Notes: a model not told the origin generated them from the letters alone. Shown: positions 1 to 10,127, counted from the first letter of the stretch. The stretch is 64,000 nucleotides of DNA from Actinobacillus suis ATCC 33415 (GCF_000739435.1 NZ_CP009159.1:1-64000); one strand, 5' to 3'. Program-made: numbers and translations.

Positions 1-1383
1 TTGACAGTTCATTTTAACTTTAATTCCTTGGAGCAAATCGTGTCTTCCCTTTGGTCTGATTGTCTTAATCACTTACAAACGAAAGTATCGCCGACTGATT
101 ACAGCACTTGGCTACGCCCTTTGCAGGCAAGTTTTGCAAACGGGGAGCTCACTCTTTATGCTCAAAATCAATTTGTTGAAAATTGGGTAAAAGATAAATT
201 TTTGGCGGAGATCGTCGATCTTGCCCGCTTTTTATCTAAAAATGACAATTTAGCGGTTTCAATTCGTGTTGGTATTAAGCCGGCGGAACACAAACCGACT
301 TCAGCCAGTACGACAAGCAACGATTCAAAAGAAGAAGTACAAGAAACCAATAAGAGTTTCAGAACAGGTTTAAACGAATCACTGACTTTCGAAAATTTCG
401 TACAAGGTAAATCAAACCAATTAGCCAAAGCGGTTGCCCAACAAGTGGCGGATAATCCGGGTGAAAGCCACTGTAATCCGTTTTCACTTTACGGCGGTAC
501 CGGTTTGGGTAAAACCCACTTATTACATGCGGTCGGTAATGAAATTCTAAAACGTAACCCGCAAGCGAGAGTGGTCTATATTCACTCAGAGCGTTTTGTG
601 CAGGATATGGTAAAAGCATTGAAGGGCAATACGATTGAGAATTTTAAGAAATTCTATCGTTCACTTGACGTGTTGATGATTGACGATATTCAATTCTTTG
701 CTAATAAAGAAGCCTCGCAAGAAGAGTTTTTCCACACGTTTAATTCATTATTCGAGCGTAATAAACAGATTATTTTGGCTTCGGATAACTTCCCGAAAAA
801 TATTGAGAATATCGAAGAACGCATCAAATCTCGACTCAGTTGGGGGGTAAGTACCGCGATTGAACCACCTGAATTGGAAACCCGAGTGGCGATTCTGATG
901 AAAAAAGCGGAAGAACGTGGGGTAGAGTTGCCGGAAGAAGTGGCATTTTTCATCGGACAAAAATTGCGTACCAATGTACGAGAATTAGAAGGTGCGCTAA
1001 ACCGAGTGATTGCGTGGCGTAACTTTACTAAGCGTCAAATCACAATTGATGCGGTGCGTGAAGCGTTAAAAGATCTGATTGCTTCTTACGATCACTTAAT
1101 TACGATTGAAAATATTCAAAAAACGGTTGCCGAATATTACAACATTAAAATGTCTGACTTAAAGTCAAAGAGTCGTACCCGTTCGGTTGCTCGTCCTCGT
1201 CAAATGGCGATGGCATTGGCAAAAGAATTAACCAATCACAGCTTACCGGAAATTGGTCGAGAATTTGGCGGACGTGATCACACTACCGTGATGCACGCTT
1301 GTAAAACGATTAATGAATTACGTGATACCGATAGCGGTATTCAAGAAGATTATACCAACTTAACCAGAAAATTATCGTCATAG
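1..1383 (+). CDS. dnaA: Chromosomal replication initiator protein DnaA
   Basis: DnaA binds DnaA boxes at oriC as an ATP-driven oligomer, opens the duplex and loads the helicase. The frame shows domain I (about residues 15-90), a polar linker rich in Ser, Thr, Lys and Glu, the AAA+ domain with Walker A GGTGLGKT (165-172) and Walker B LMIDDIQ (225-231), and the C-terminal DNA-binding signature RDHTTVMHA (425-433). The frame is open from TTG at base 1 (460 aa), but GTG at 40 is the better start: GGAG lies six bases upstream, and the resulting N-terminus [13 protein letters not shown] aligns with the family start (447 aa, the usual size). dnaN follows 16 bases downstream, so the usual dnaA-dnaN-recF order is kept. 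oriC probably lies just outside the window. Confidence 0.97.
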   Translation: MTVHFNFNSLEQIVSSLWSDCLNHLQTKVSPTDYSTWLRPLQASFANGELTLYAQNQFVENWVKDKFLAEIVDLARFLSKNDNLAVSIRVGIKPAEHKPTSASTTSNDSKEEVQETNKSFRTGLNESLTFENFVQGKSNQLAKAVAQQVADNPGESHCNPFSLYGGTGLGKTHLLHAVGNEILKRNPQARVVYIHSERFVQDMVKALKGNTIENFKKFYRSLDVLMIDDIQFFANKEASQEEFFHTFNSLFERNKQIILASDNFPKNIENIEERIKSRLSWGVSTAIEPPELETRVAILMKKAEERGVELPEEVAFFIGQKLRTNVRELEGALNRVIAWRNFTKRQITIDAVREALKDLIASYDHLITIENIQKTVAEYYNIKMSDLKSKSRTRSVARPRQMAMALAKELTNHSLPEIGREFGGRDHTTVMHACKTINELRDTDSGIQEDYTNLTRKLSS

Positions 1384-1399
1384 GCGATAAGGGATTATT

Positions 1400-2503
1400 A
1401 TGCAATTTACGATTACCAGAGAACAGTTACTTAAGCCTTTACAACAGGTCTGTGGCGTATTAAGCAGCCGCCCGACTTTGCCTGTGATTAATAATATTCT
1501 GCTTGAAATTGAAGGCGATCGCTTATCACTAACCGGAACGGACTTAGAAGTGGAATTAACCACGGTGGCAACCCTTGAACAAGCGGTCGATTTTGCCGGA
1601 AAATTTACCATTCCTGCGAAAAAATTTCTCGATATTTGCCGTAGTTTGCCGGAAGATAGCAGCATTTCGGTACAATTCGAAGAAGATCGTGCGTTAGTTA
1701 GAGCGGCTCGCAGTAAATTCAATTTAGCCACATTACCGGCAAGTGATTATCCGAATTTAATGGATTGGAAGCCGGAAGTGGATTTTTCGATTGAACAGTC
1801 CACCCTTGCTCGTTTGATTGATGCGACGCAATTCTCAATGGCGAACCAAGATGCGCGTTATTTCTTAAACGGTATGAAGTTCGAAACCGAAGGCAATTTA
1901 TTGCGTACCGTAGCAACGGACGGACACCGTCTAGCGGTTTGTACCATGGCATTAAATCAAGAGTTATTAACTCATTCGGTCATTGTGCCTCGCAAAGCGG
2001 TATTAGAATTATCGCGCCTTGTCGCAGTGAGTGATGAAACGGTACGTTTAGAAATCGGTACCAGCAATTTACGTGTATCAATGAACGGTGTGGTGTTTAC
2101 CTCTAAACTAATTGACGGGCGTTTCCCTGACTATCGCCGAGTATTACCACGCAATGCAGATCGCATTTTAGAAGCGGAAACCGAGGTGTTAAAACGTGCA
2201 TTAATGCGTGCGGCAATTTTATCGAATGAAAAATTCCGTGGCGTGCGTTTAGCGTTAAGCGAAAACTTACTCAAAATTACCGCCAATAACCCGGAACAAG
2301 AAGAAGCGGAAGAGATCATTGACGTGGCATATCAAAGCCCGGAAATGGAAGTCGGCTTTAACGTGAGTTATTTGTTAGACGTGCTGAACACCTTAAAATG
2401 TGAACGTGTGCGTTTCAATTTGGTGGATGCAAGTTCAAGCTGCTTAATTGAAGATTGTGATAACAGCACTGCCGAATACGTTATTATGCCAATGCGTCTT
2501 TAA
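1400..2503 (+). CDS. dnaN: DNA polymerase III beta subunit (sliding clamp)
   Basis: This is the ring-shaped processivity clamp that tethers DNA polymerase III and other repair and replication factors to DNA. The 367-residue protein has the usual clamp length (about 366). It begins MQFTITREQLLKPLQQVCG, typical of the family, and ends in the conserved MPMRL clamp C-terminus that lines the partner-binding pocket. Three repeated clamp domains of about 120 residues account for the whole length. It starts 16 bases after dnaA and is followed 59 bases later by recF, so it is probably co-transcribed with both. Nothing unusual is seen. Confidence 0.98.
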   Translation: MQFTITREQLLKPLQQVCGVLSSRPTLPVINNILLEIEGDRLSLTGTDLEVELTTVATLEQAVDFAGKFTIPAKKFLDICRSLPEDSSISVQFEEDRALVRAARSKFNLATLPASDYPNLMDWKPEVDFSIEQSTLARLIDATQFSMANQDARYFLNGMKFETEGNLLRTVATDGHRLAVCTMALNQELLTHSVIVPRKAVLELSRLVAVSDETVRLEIGTSNLRVSMNGVVFTSKLIDGRFPDYRRVLPRNADRILEAETEVLKRALMRAAILSNEKFRGVRLALSENLLKITANNPEQEEAEEIIDVAYQSPEMEVGFNVSYLLDVLNTLKCERVRFNLVDASSSCLIEDCDNSTAEYVIMPMRL

Positions 2504-2562
2504 TCCTATTTGCGGAGCTACAATTATTTCTGTGTAGCTCCGTGTTTTCCGTGGTTATTTTT

Positions 2563-3645
2563 ATGCCCTTATCCAGATTAATCATCAATAATTTCCGTAA
2601 TCTCCAATCTCTCGATCTTGAACTCAGTCCGAATTTTAATTTTATCGTAGGGCATAACGGCAGCGGTAAAACCAGTCTGCTGGAAGCGATTTTTTACTTA
2701 GGGCACGGTCGGTCATTTAAAAGCCATATCAGTAATCGAATCATAAACTATCAAGCTGAAGATTTTGTGTTACACGGTCGTATTGATGAAGGGCAACATC
2801 AATGGTCGGTCGGGATTCAGAAAAAACGTTCGGGTGATACCCTGTTAAAAATTAACGGCGAAGACGGTAATAAAATTTCTGATTTGGCGCACCTACTGCC
2901 GATGCAAGTAATTACGCCAGAAGGGCTAACCTTATTAAATGGTGGGCCGACTTTCCGTCGAGCGTTTTTAGACTGGGGGCTATTCCACCAATATACCGAA
3001 TTTTATAGCTGTTGGGCGAATTTAAAACGTTTACTCAAGCAACGGAATGCCGCATTGCATCAAGTTCGTAGTTATGCCGAATTAAAGCCGTGGGATACTG
3101 AATTGGCGAAATTAGCGGAGATTGTCAGCCAAATGCGTGCGAACTATGCGGAAGCGTTACGACCGGAAATTGAGAAAACCTGTCAGTTTTTCTTACCTGA
3201 ATTGGAAATAGGCGTGAGTTTCCATCAAGGCTGGGAGAAAGGTGCCGATTATGCTGAGATTCTTGCTCAAGGTTTTGAGCGAGATAAAGCGATGGGTTAT
3301 ACCATGATTGGCCCGCAAAAGGCGGATTTTCGCTTTCGGGCGAACGGTTTACCGGTGGAAGATGTGCTTTCTCGTGGGCAGCTTAAATTACTGATGTGTG
3401 CGTTGCGTTTGGCTCAAGGAGAATATTTAGTGGCGCAAAAAGAACGTCAGTGTTTATTCCTGATTGATGATTTTGCTTCCGAGTTAGATCCGACTAAACG
3501 AGAACTGTTAGCGCATCGTTTACGAGAAAGCGGTTCACAGGTGTTTGTGACAGCGATTACCAAAGACCAGCTAAACCAAATGCAATGGCAAGAAAGCGAG
3601 CAAGATAGACTGTTCCAGATTCAACAAGGGATGTTAACCAAATAA
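2563..3645 (+). CDS. recF: DNA replication and repair protein RecF
   Basis: RecF is an SMC-like ATPase that acts with RecO and RecR to load RecA at single-strand gaps. The N-terminus SRLIINNFRNLQSLDLELS is followed by Walker A GHNGSGKTS. An ABC-type signature (LSRGQLKLLMCALRLA) and Walker B (CLFLIDDFASELD) lie in the C-terminal third, as in SMC/Rad50-like ATPases. An in-frame GTG at 2542 would add seven residues, but ATG at 2563 gives 360 residues and the normal family N-terminus. It is the last gene of the dnaA-dnaN-recF unit and is followed at once by a strong hairpin terminator. Confidence 0.97.
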   Translation: MPLSRLIINNFRNLQSLDLELSPNFNFIVGHNGSGKTSLLEAIFYLGHGRSFKSHISNRIINYQAEDFVLHGRIDEGQHQWSVGIQKKRSGDTLLKINGEDGNKISDLAHLLPMQVITPEGLTLLNGGPTFRRAFLDWGLFHQYTEFYSCWANLKRLLKQRNAALHQVRSYAELKPWDTELAKLAEIVSQMRANYAEALRPEIEKTCQFFLPELEIGVSFHQGWEKGADYAEILAQGFERDKAMGYTMIGPQKADFRFRANGLPVEDVLSRGQLKLLMCALRLAQGEYLVAQKERQCLFLIDDFASELDPTKRELLAHRLRESGSQVFVTAITKDQLNQMQWQESEQDRLFQIQQGMLTK

Positions 3646-3676
3646 CAAAAGGGGATGTGTTAAACATCCCCTTTTT
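3646..3676 (+). terminator. Rho-independent terminator after recF
   Basis: A perfect stem AAAAGGGGATGT / ACATCCCCTTTT closes on a four-base loop and ends in five T, immediately after the recF stop codon. It should end the dnaA-dnaN-recF transcript. The opposite strand also carries an A/T flank, so it may also serve sodC, which converges on it. Confidence 0.9.
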
Positions 3677-3711
3677 CATACATTTAAATTTAATTATGTT
3701 ATTTAATTACG

Positions 3712-4278
3712 CTATTTAATTACGCCACACGCCATACGAGGACCACCACCGCCTAATGCTGCTGGGTGATCAGAGTGATTATCACCGCCTGCGTGGATCA
3801 TTAATGAATGACCTTTTACTTCCTCAAGTTTTGTTAAACGTGGTGCAAGTACAGGGTTGTTAGCCGAACCGTCTTGCATTACAGATAATGCCGGTAAATC
3901 GCCTAAGTGAGCATTATCAGACCATGGGAAGCCGTGTTGTTTGGTACCTTTAGGATCCCAGTGACCGCCGGCGCCTAAGCCTGCTACTAATTTGCCGTCT
4001 TTTTCTTTTGCTTCACAGCTTGGATTTTCATGAATATGGAAACCGTGTAAGCCTTGTGTAAGACCGGTTAAGTTTGGTGTAAATACTAAACCGTATGCCG
4101 ATTCGGTAATTTCAACTGTACCGACATCTTTATTTCCGTTAACCGGATCAAGTTGCTGAACTTGTACTACGAGTTTCTCTGCATTCGGATTATCAGTAGC
4201 ATGGTGGCCTGGATGTGCAGCAGCAAAAGCCGATGCGCTGAATAATGCTACAGAGAGCGCGAGTTTTGTGAATTTCAT
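3712..4278 (-). CDS. sodC: Periplasmic Cu/Zn superoxide dismutase
   Basis: SodC converts superoxide to hydrogen peroxide and oxygen in the periplasm; in pathogens it protects against phagocyte oxidants. A signal peptide (about residues 1-21, ending AFAAA) precedes a His-rich mature start HPGHH, a metal-binding extension seen in several Pasteurellaceae SodC proteins. The Cu-ligand motif GFHIHE (79-84) and further metal-site histidines ([19 protein letters not shown]) are present. Cys88 and Cys184 can form the structural disulfide. The C-terminus [13 protein letters not shown] is typical. Length is 188 aa. It is divergent from asd, and the spacer between them carries a ten-base inverted repeat that may regulate one or both. 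Confidence 0.96.
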   Translation of the reverse strand: MKFTKLALSVALFSASAFAAAHPGHHATDNPNAEKLVVQVQQLDPVNGNKDVGTVEITESAYGLVFTPNLTGLTQGLHGFHIHENPSCEAKEKDGKLVAGLGAGGHWDPKGTKQHGFPWSDNAHLGDLPALSVMQDGSANNPVLAPRLTKLEEVKGHSLMIHAGGDNHSDHPAALGGGGPRMACGVIK

Positions 4279-4316
4279 TGTAATTTCCTTTTAGTTTTAG
4301 TGTGAAAGGGGAGAAT

Positions 4317-4368
4317 ATTTTAGGTCGGTAAGCCCCATTTAACATATATTACCTGAATGACCTAAAAT
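4317..4368. promoter_or_regulatory. Inverted repeat in the sodC-asd divergent promoter region
   Basis: ATTTTAGGTC (4317-4326) and its exact complement GACCTAAAAT (4359-4368) are separated by 32 bases, between the divergent starts of sodC and asd. There is no T-run typical of a terminator. It could be a pair of operator half-sites or an RNA hairpin in a leader. A weak promoter for asd, TTGCAT-N17-TATTTA, lies just downstream (4372-4400). Function is inferred only. Confidence 0.4.
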
Positions 4369-4463
4369 CGATTGCATTTTTGCATAAAATCTTGTATTTA
4401 TCACATCTATTTCCAAAATAAATTCAAACACAACTTTGTACTTTTCAATTTAGGAGCAACACA

Positions 4464-5576
4464 ATGCAAAATGTAGGTTTTATCGGTTGGCGTGGTATGG
4501 TCGGTTCAGTTTTAATGGATCGTATGGTTCAAGAAAACGACTTTGCAAACATTAACCCAATTTTTTTCACTACCTCACAAGCGGGTCAAAAAGCACCGGT
4601 TTTTGCGGGTAAAGATGCCGGTGATTTAAAGGACGCTTTCGATATTGAAGAACTTAAAAAGTTAGACATTATCGTGACTTGCCAAGGTGGCGATTACACT
4701 ACCGAAGTGTATCCTAAATTACGTGCTGCAGGTTGGAACGGCTATTGGATTGATGCCGCATCAACCTTACGTATGGAAAAAGACGCAATTATCGTATTAG
4801 ACCCTGTTAACCAGCATGTTATTACAGATGGTTTGAAAAATGGTGTAAAAACATTTGTTGGCGGTAACTGTACCGTAAGTTTAATGTTAATGGCGATCGG
4901 CGGCTTATTCGAAAAAGATTTAGTAGAGTGGGTTTCTGTCGCAACTTACCAAGCGGCTTCAGGCGCAGGTGCAAAAAATATGCGTGAGTTACTCTCACAA
5001 ATGGGTGAATTAGAAGATTCTGTAAAAGCGGAATTAGCAAACCCTGCCTCATCAATTTTAGATATTGAGCGCAAAGTAACAGCGAAAATGCGTGAAGACA
5101 GCTTCCCAACCGATAACTTCGGTGCGCCGCTTGCTGGTAGCTTAATTCCTTGGATCGATAAATTATTAGAAAGCGGTCAAACCAAAGAAGAATGGAAAGG
5201 TTATGCGGAAACTAACAAAATTTTAGGTTTAAGCGATAACCCGATTCCAGTTGACGGTTTATGTGTGCGTATCGGTGCATTACGTTGCCACAGCCAAGCA
5301 TTTACTATTAAACTGAAAAAAGACCTACCGTTAGCGGAAATCGAGCAAATTATTGCGGCGCATAACGAATGGGTGAAAGTGATTCCAAACGACAAAGAAA
5401 CTACTTTACGTGAATTAACACCGGCGAAAGTGACCGGTACATTAAGCGTTCCGGTTGGTCGTTTACGTAAATTAGCAATGGGGCCTGAATATCTTGCGGC
5501 ATTTACCGTAGGTGACCAATTATTATGGGGTGCGGCAGAGCCGGTACGTCGTATCTTAGTTCAATTAACCAAATAA
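4464..5576 (+). CDS. asd: Aspartate-semialdehyde dehydrogenase
   Basis: Asd reduces aspartyl phosphate to aspartate semialdehyde with NADPH, the branch point to lysine, diaminopimelate (cell wall), threonine and methionine. The 370-residue protein starts [21 protein letters not shown] with the NADP-binding loop. The catalytic cysteine lies in GGNCTVSL (Cys136), and the conserved FPTDNF and [13 protein letters not shown] segments of the proteobacterial enzyme are present. TAGGAG eight bases upstream supports ATG 4464. The gene stands alone, with terminators downstream. Confidence 0.98.
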   Translation: MQNVGFIGWRGMVGSVLMDRMVQENDFANINPIFFTTSQAGQKAPVFAGKDAGDLKDAFDIEELKKLDIIVTCQGGDYTTEVYPKLRAAGWNGYWIDAASTLRMEKDAIIVLDPVNQHVITDGLKNGVKTFVGGNCTVSLMLMAIGGLFEKDLVEWVSVATYQAASGAGAKNMRELLSQMGELEDSVKAELANPASSILDIERKVTAKMREDSFPTDNFGAPLAGSLIPWIDKLLESGQTKEEWKGYAETNKILGLSDNPIPVDGLCVRIGALRCHSQAFTIKLKKDLPLAEIEQIIAAHNEWVKVIPNDKETTLRELTPAKVTGTLSVPVGRLRKLAMGPEYLAAFTVGDQLLWGAAEPVRRILVQLTK

Positions 5577-5596
5577 TTCGGATTAATTAGAGACGG

Positions 5597-5643
5597 ACAA
5601 GCGGTCGGATTTTGCAAAAAAATTGCAAATTTTGACCGCTTAT
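5597..5643 (+). terminator. Uptake-signal inverted pair forming a hairpin after asd
   Basis: An ACAAGCGGTC uptake word (5597-5606) and its complement GACCGCTT (5633-5640) flank an A/T-rich inverted stretch, giving a long stem followed by T-rich sequence. Head-to-head uptake signals acting as terminators are well known in Pasteurellaceae. A second, shorter hairpin follows at 5656. Confidence 0.7.
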
Positions 5644-5654
5644 TTATTGCAATA

Positions 5655-5684
5655 AAAAGCCCAAGCAACTCTGCTTGGGCTTTA
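5655..5684. terminator. Bidirectional terminator between asd and porin gene
   Basis: A perfect stem AAAGCCCAAGCA / TGCTTGGGCTTT has a short loop and A/T runs on both sides. It lies between the convergent asd (plus) and porin (minus) genes and can end both transcripts. Confidence 0.85.
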
Positions 5685-5705
5685 GCTTTCGATGATTCTC
5701 TGAAA

Positions 5706-6836
5706 TTACCAATAAGCACGGAAACCAACAACTGTTGTATAGTCACGTGATTTATTTACACCACGTGCTACTTTAGCTTCTGGATGTTTAGTGCGAGTAG
5801 CTTGCCATTCTACGAAAAGTTTGGTTTTTAACTGATCAACCACTTTTGGTAAGTAGTATTCGGTACCCACCATAAATTGGTGTTTTCTTTCGTTATTGTC
5901 TCGACCAATCGCACGTTCAAGCTTATTGGTTTTGTAAGCATACATACCGTATGCACGCCAGTCATCAGTTAAACGATGATAAACAAGGGTACGCACTTCT
6001 TTCTCTGTACGTTCATTGCCTTGTACCGATTGGTTTTCGGTTTTACGACGTTCTAAGTCGACACCGAATGTAGTTTTATCGTAAGTATATGCCGCACCGA
6101 CCGAATAAGCATTACGGTTATAAGCCGGTGCCGAACCGATACCTTCAAAACGCTCACGTGAGAAACCGGTCGCCACTTGTACGCTTTGTACGTCATCAAA
6201 TTTATAATTATAAATTGAACCGAAGCCCCATACATTTTTGCGATCTTGGCTTAAATCCATATTCGTATTTGAACGTTGGCTATGACCGCCATAGTACGCA
6301 CCAACTTTTAAGCCTTCAATACCTTTGTAAACATACTGAACTGAACGACGAGCGCCAGAAACTAATAAACCGTCTGATAAGCTTAAGGTATTTGGAATAT
6401 CGGTTTGTTTTACTTCATCGGTGATCACGGTTTGGTTACCATAAGTCACTTCACCATATTGCTTATGACCTAAACCTGCGTAAAGTTGATGAGCATAAAT
6501 ATGATCAAAATCGTGTTGAGAACTAGATACACCACGTTCGTCCGCACCACGTAAACGCCATTCTACACGGCCTAAAGCATAGAAGCCGCTACCAAGTTGT
6601 TGGGTTAAACGGAGGCCGAAACGTGAGCCGTTATTTTGTACCGGTTTATTTACGTGGTTACGAACTGCCGAACCGTTTTGGTAAGTGTCTTTGGCTGAGG
6701 TACTTGTCCATTTTAAACGAGCAGAACCGATAAATTCCGCTTTAGTACCAGTTGAGTCTAAGTTAAATAATTCAACCGCTGATGCCGAGCTTGCCATAAA
6801 AGCAGAAGCGAAAAGGGCTAATGCTGTTTTTTTCAT
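5706..6836 (-). CDS. Outer-membrane porin (general trimeric porin family)
   Basis: This is a beta-barrel protein that lets small hydrophilic solutes cross the outer membrane. A clear signal peptide of 20 residues starts at ATG 6836 (MKKTALALFASAF, cut after ASA). An upstream in-frame start would add ten residues without signal-peptide logic. The 376-residue protein alternates polar and hydrophobic residues through the mature part, contains the SRFGLRLTQQLGSGFYALGRVE segment and repeated GVDLE/GAAYTYDK strand patterns of classical porins, and ends in an aromatic residue (VVGFRAYW) as needed for BAM-dependent insertion. It resembles the Haemophilus P2 / Actinobacillus porins in plan, but the exact porin cannot be named. 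Single-gene unit. Confidence 0.88.
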   Translation of the reverse strand: MKKTALALFASAFMASSASAVELFNLDSTGTKAEFIGSARLKWTSTSAKDTYQNGSAVRNHVNKPVQNNGSRFGLRLTQQLGSGFYALGRVEWRLRGADERGVSSSQHDFDHIYAHQLYAGLGHKQYGEVTYGNQTVITDEVKQTDIPNTLSLSDGLLVSGARRSVQYVYKGIEGLKVGAYYGGHSQRSNTNMDLSQDRKNVWGFGSIYNYKFDDVQSVQVATGFSRERFEGIGSAPAYNRNAYSVGAAYTYDKTTFGVDLERRKTENQSVQGNERTEKEVRTLVYHRLTDDWRAYGMYAYKTNKLERAIGRDNNERKHQFMVGTEYYLPKVVDQLKTKLFVEWQATRTKHPEAKVARGVNKSRDYTTVVGFRAYW

Positions 6837-6919
6837 ATTCACTCCAAATGAAATATAAATCAAAGGCTATAGTTTACTTGGAGTGAAAAATTCAATCAAT
6901 GTGATTTTGTTAGTTTATA

Positions 6920-6947
6920 TTGTGATTGGTTATAATCAGCCTATAAT
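6920..6947 (+). promoter_or_regulatory. Predicted promoter of lpxB
   Basis: TTGTGA (6920-6925), a 16-base spacer and a perfect TATAAT (6942-6947) lie about 40 bases before the lpxB start. A second TATAAT at 6931 overlaps. Confidence 0.55.
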
Positions 6948-6984
6948 AAAAGTAATTAAATGAATAATTAATGAGAGTGAAATT

Positions 6985-8166
6985 ATGATGACAAAAGAAG
7001 CGCCTCTTATTGCTCTAGTTGCCGGTGAGATTTCTGGTGATATTCTTGGTGCCGGGTTGATTAACGCCCTTAAATTACATTATCCGAATGCCCGTTTTAT
7101 TGGAGTTGCTGGCCCGCGAATGATACAAGCCGGTTGTGAAACCTTATTCGATATGGAAGAGCTGGCGGTGATGGGGTTAGCAGAAGTGGTAAAACATTTG
7201 CCTCGTTTGCTCAAACGTCGTAAGCAAGTGATTGAAACAATGCTGGCGGAAAAACCGGATATTTTTATTGGTATTGATGCCCCTGATTTTAATTTAACGG
7301 TTGAAGAAAAACTCAAAGCGAGTGGAATTAAGACTATTCATTATGTTAGCCCATCGGTTTGGGCATGGCGTCAGAGCCGTGTACATAAAATTGCACGAGC
7401 GACCAACTTAGTATTGGCATTTTTACCGTTTGAGAAAGCGTTCTATGATCGTTTTAATGTGCCTTGCCGTTTTATCGGTCATACAATGGCGGATGCGATT
7501 GCGCTAAAGCCGAACCGTTCTGAAGCTTGTGCAGCTTTGGAATTAGATGAAACAAAACGTTATCTTGCAATTTTAGTGGGTAGCCGAGCAAGCGAAGTTG
7601 GCTTTTTAACAGAGCCGTTTTTAAAAGCCGCACAGATTCTTAAACAGAGATATCCGGAATTAGAATTTTTAGTGCCGTTAGTTAATGATAAGCGCATTGC
7701 CCAATTTGAACAGATTAAAGCGCAAATTACGCCGGATCTGGGGGTGAAAATTCTTAAAGGCAATGCTCGCCAAGCGATGATTGCGGCAGAAGCCACCTTG
7801 CTTGCTTCCGGTACTGCGGCGTTAGAAGGAATGTTGTGCAAATCACCGATGGTAGTGGGTTACAAAATGAAAGCTAGCACTTACTGGCTGGCTAAACGTT
7901 TAGTGAAAACTAAATATATTTCCTTACCTAATCTATTAGCGGACGAAATGTTAGTGCCTGAATTAATTCAAGACGAATGTAATCCGGAAAATTTAGCATG
8001 GTATTTGGGTAATTATTTGGCGGATGATGCAGACCATAAAAAACAGCGAAACGAATTAAAACAACGTTTTACTGAATTACATAAACTGATTCAATGTGAT
8101 GCGGATACACAGGCGGCACAAGCGGTGGTCGATGTGTTAGAAGCGGAAACAAGCGGTCAAAATTAA
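6985..8166 (+). CDS. lpxB: Lipid-A-disaccharide synthase
   Basis: LpxB joins UDP-2,3-diacylglucosamine and lipid X to make lipid A disaccharide at the inner face of the cytoplasmic membrane. The 393-residue protein opens with [20 protein letters not shown], the family N-terminus, and has the GIDAPDFNL and [11 protein letters not shown] motifs and the [12 protein letters not shown] donor-site segment of this GT-B enzyme. Two ATGs stand in tandem (6985, 6988); GAGAGTGA lies upstream. Unusually for Enterobacteriaceae but common here, it is not next to lpxA. The last codons run through an uptake signal (8149-8158), giving the C-terminus TSGQN. sohB follows after 29 bases and is probably co-transcribed. 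Confidence 0.97.
   Translation: MMTKEAPLIALVAGEISGDILGAGLINALKLHYPNARFIGVAGPRMIQAGCETLFDMEELAVMGLAEVVKHLPRLLKRRKQVIETMLAEKPDIFIGIDAPDFNLTVEEKLKASGIKTIHYVSPSVWAWRQSRVHKIARATNLVLAFLPFEKAFYDRFNVPCRFIGHTMADAIALKPNRSEACAALELDETKRYLAILVGSRASEVGFLTEPFLKAAQILKQRYPELEFLVPLVNDKRIAQFEQIKAQITPDLGVKILKGNARQAMIAAEATLLASGTAALEGMLCKSPMVVGYKMKASTYWLAKRLVKTKYISLPNLLADEMLVPELIQDECNPENLAWYLGNYLADDADHKKQRNELKQRFTELHKLIQCDADTQAAQAVVDVLEAETSGQN
8149..8158 (+). repeat. DNA uptake signal inside the lpxB 3' end
   Basis: ACAAGCGGTC, the Apl-type uptake word of Actinobacillus, overlaps the last lpxB codons and reads Thr-Ser-Gly-Gln. One of many copies in the window. Confidence 0.8.
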
Positions 8167-8195
8167 TTCTATTTTTACAAAAGGAATCTCACAGA

Positions 8196-9248
8196 ATGTG
8201 GAAAGAAATTTTACTTAATTACGGTATTTTCTTATTGGAATTACTTACGATATTCGGCATTGTTGCGGTTGTTGTTATGTTGATTTTAGAAGCGAAAAAA
8301 CAACCTGAAAATGGCGTAATTTCCATGACGAATTTAACCGAAAAATATAAAGAACAGCAAAAAGCTTTAGCGAGTTTTTTCCTCAGCGAAGAAGAGCAGA
8401 AACAGCAGGAAAAAGATGAGAAAAAAGCCGCTAAAGAAAAAGCGAAAGCAGAGAAAAAACGCCTTAAAGAAGGCGGAGAGAAAACCGAAGCGGAAAAATC
8501 TCGCCTATTCGTTTTGAAATTTAACGGTGACGTACAAGCCAGTGCGGTTAATGCATTAGCTAAAGAGATTAGTGCGGTACTATCACTAGCTAAAGCGGAA
8601 GATGAAGTGTTGCTTAAATTGGAAAGCCCGGGTGGTGTAGTTCACGGCTATGGCTTAGCGGCGTCACAGTTACAGCGTTTACGTGATCACAATATTCCAC
8701 TCACGGTTGCAGTAGATAAAGTAGCGGCGAGCGGCGGCTATATGATGGCGTGTGTGGCGAATAAAATTGTTTCGGCACCTTTTGCGATTATCGGTTCAGT
8801 TGGTGTGGTGGCACAAGTGCCGAATATCCATCGTTTACTGAAAAAACACGATATTGATGTAGATGTAATGACTGCCGGTGAGTATAAACGCACAGTCACT
8901 TTAGTCGGTGAAAATACTGAGAAAGGCAAACAAAAATTCCAGCAAGAATTGGAAGAAACTCATGAATTATTCAAACAATTTGTGGTACAAAATCGTCCGC
9001 AATTAGAGATTGAAAAAATTGCTACCGGCGAACATTGGTTCGGTAAACAAGCATTGGCGCTTAATTTAGTCGATGAAATTTCAACAAGTGATGATTTATT
9101 GTTGAATGCGGTAAAAGAAAAAGAGGTGATTGAGCTAAGTTTCAAAGAGAAGAAAAATCTGACTCAGCGTTTAGGCGTACAAATGGAGCAATCAGTAGAA
9201 AATATTATTGCGAAGTTACTACATAAAAACCGTACACCAATGATGTAA
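8196..9248 (+). CDS. sohB: Inner-membrane serine protease SohB (S49 family)
   Basis: SohB is a membrane-bound signal-peptide-peptidase-like protease facing the periplasm. A TM segment covers about residues 8-31. A highly charged Lys/Glu/Ala linker (about 67-101) then leads into the S49 domain. The nucleophile is Ser179 in VAASGGYMMA and the likely general-base lysine is Lys231 in AGEYKRT, matching the Ser-Lys dyad of the family. Length 350 is usual. It lies 29 bases downstream of lpxB and ends at a strong bidirectional hairpin shared with convergent mutM. Confidence 0.94.
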   Translation: MWKEILLNYGIFLLELLTIFGIVAVVVMLILEAKKQPENGVISMTNLTEKYKEQQKALASFFLSEEEQKQQEKDEKKAAKEKAKAEKKRLKEGGEKTEAEKSRLFVLKFNGDVQASAVNALAKEISAVLSLAKAEDEVLLKLESPGGVVHGYGLAASQLQRLRDHNIPLTVAVDKVAASGGYMMACVANKIVSAPFAIIGSVGVVAQVPNIHRLLKKHDIDVDVMTAGEYKRTVTLVGENTEKGKQKFQQELEETHELFKQFVVQNRPQLEIEKIATGEHWFGKQALALNLVDEISTSDDLLLNAVKEKEVIELSFKEKKNLTQRLGVQMEQSVENIIAKLLHKNRTPMM

Positions 9249-9261
9249 GGTTTAGCTTGAT

Positions 9262-9292
9262 AAAAAAGCGGTCGAATTTGACCGCTTTTTTA
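9262..9292. terminator. Bidirectional terminator between sohB and mutM
   Basis: AAAAAGCGGTC / GACCGCTTTTT form a perfect eleven-base stem with a six-base loop, with A and T runs on either side. It is built from two inverted uptake-signal cores and serves both convergent genes. Confidence 0.9.
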
Positions 9293-9305
9293 CGATTACT
9301 ATGAG

Positions 9306-10127
9306 CTAACGAGGTAGCTTTTGGCAGTGAGGACAGAAATAACTGTTACGCTGCCCGATAATTTTGGCTTCAATCGCTGTGCCGCAGTCATTACAAGCTT
9401 CGCCTTTGCGGCCGTAAACTTGCAACACTTGGGTGAAATAACCCGGTTTCCCGTCCGGTTGAATAAAATCTTTCAGTGTCGTTCCGCCTTGAATAATCGC
9501 TTTAGTCAGCACTTCTTTAATCACTTTCACTAAGCGCTCGCATTGCTTTTCCGTCAGATTTTGCGTAGCAAGCTCCGGATGAATTCCTGCTATAAACAGT
9601 GATTCACAAGCGTAGATATTACCTACACCCACCACGATATCGTTATTCATAATAAAGTTTTTGACTGCCACGGTTTTGTTACGGCTTCGAGTAAATAAAT
9701 ACTCGGCTGTAAATGCTTCGGAAAGTGGTTCCGGTCCTAAGCGAGTAATAAGCTCGTGTTGTTCGGCATTTTGAGTCCACAGCCAACAACCGAATTTACG
9801 TGGATCGTTATAACGTAGAATGGTGCCGTCTTGTGTGATGAGATCAACATGATCATGTGTGCCTGCCGTTTGTTGATTTTCCGGCAAAATACTTAGTGAG
9901 CCGGACATTCCCAAGTGAATCAAAATATCGCCTTGTGTAGTATGTAAAATTAAATATTTGGCACGGCGAGAGAGTGAAACGATTTTTGCACCTTGCATTT
10001 GTTGTAATTCATTGGAAATCGCCCAACGCAATTTATTGGTTCGAATCACAATTTGTTTAATCGTTTTACCTTGTAAATAAGGTTCCACGCCTCGTAAGCT
10101 GGTTTCAACTTCCGGTAATTCAGGCAT
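9306..10127 (-). CDS. mutM: Formamidopyrimidine-DNA glycosylase
   Basis: MutM (Fpg) removes 8-oxoguanine and other oxidised purines and nicks the abasic site. After Met removal, the N-terminus [12 protein letters not shown] provides the catalytic Pro1 and Glu2. The H2TH region ([20 protein letters not shown]) and the C-terminal four-Cys zinc finger (CNDC...CPHC) are complete. ATG 10127 gives 273 aa, the family length; an upstream in-frame ATG at 10157 would bury the catalytic proline and is rejected. A 58-base gap separates it from brnQ, which reads in the same direction upstream. Confidence 0.97.
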   Translation of the reverse strand: MPELPEVETSLRGVEPYLQGKTIKQIVIRTNKLRWAISNELQQMQGAKIVSLSRRAKYLILHTTQGDILIHLGMSGSLSILPENQQTAGTHDHVDLITQDGTILRYNDPRKFGCWLWTQNAEQHELITRLGPEPLSEAFTAEYLFTRSRNKTVAVKNFIMNNDIVVGVGNIYACESLFIAGIHPELATQNLTEKQCERLVKVIKEVLTKAIIQGGTTLKDFIQPDGKPGYFTQVLQVYGRKGEACNDCGTAIEAKIIGQRNSYFCPHCQKLPR

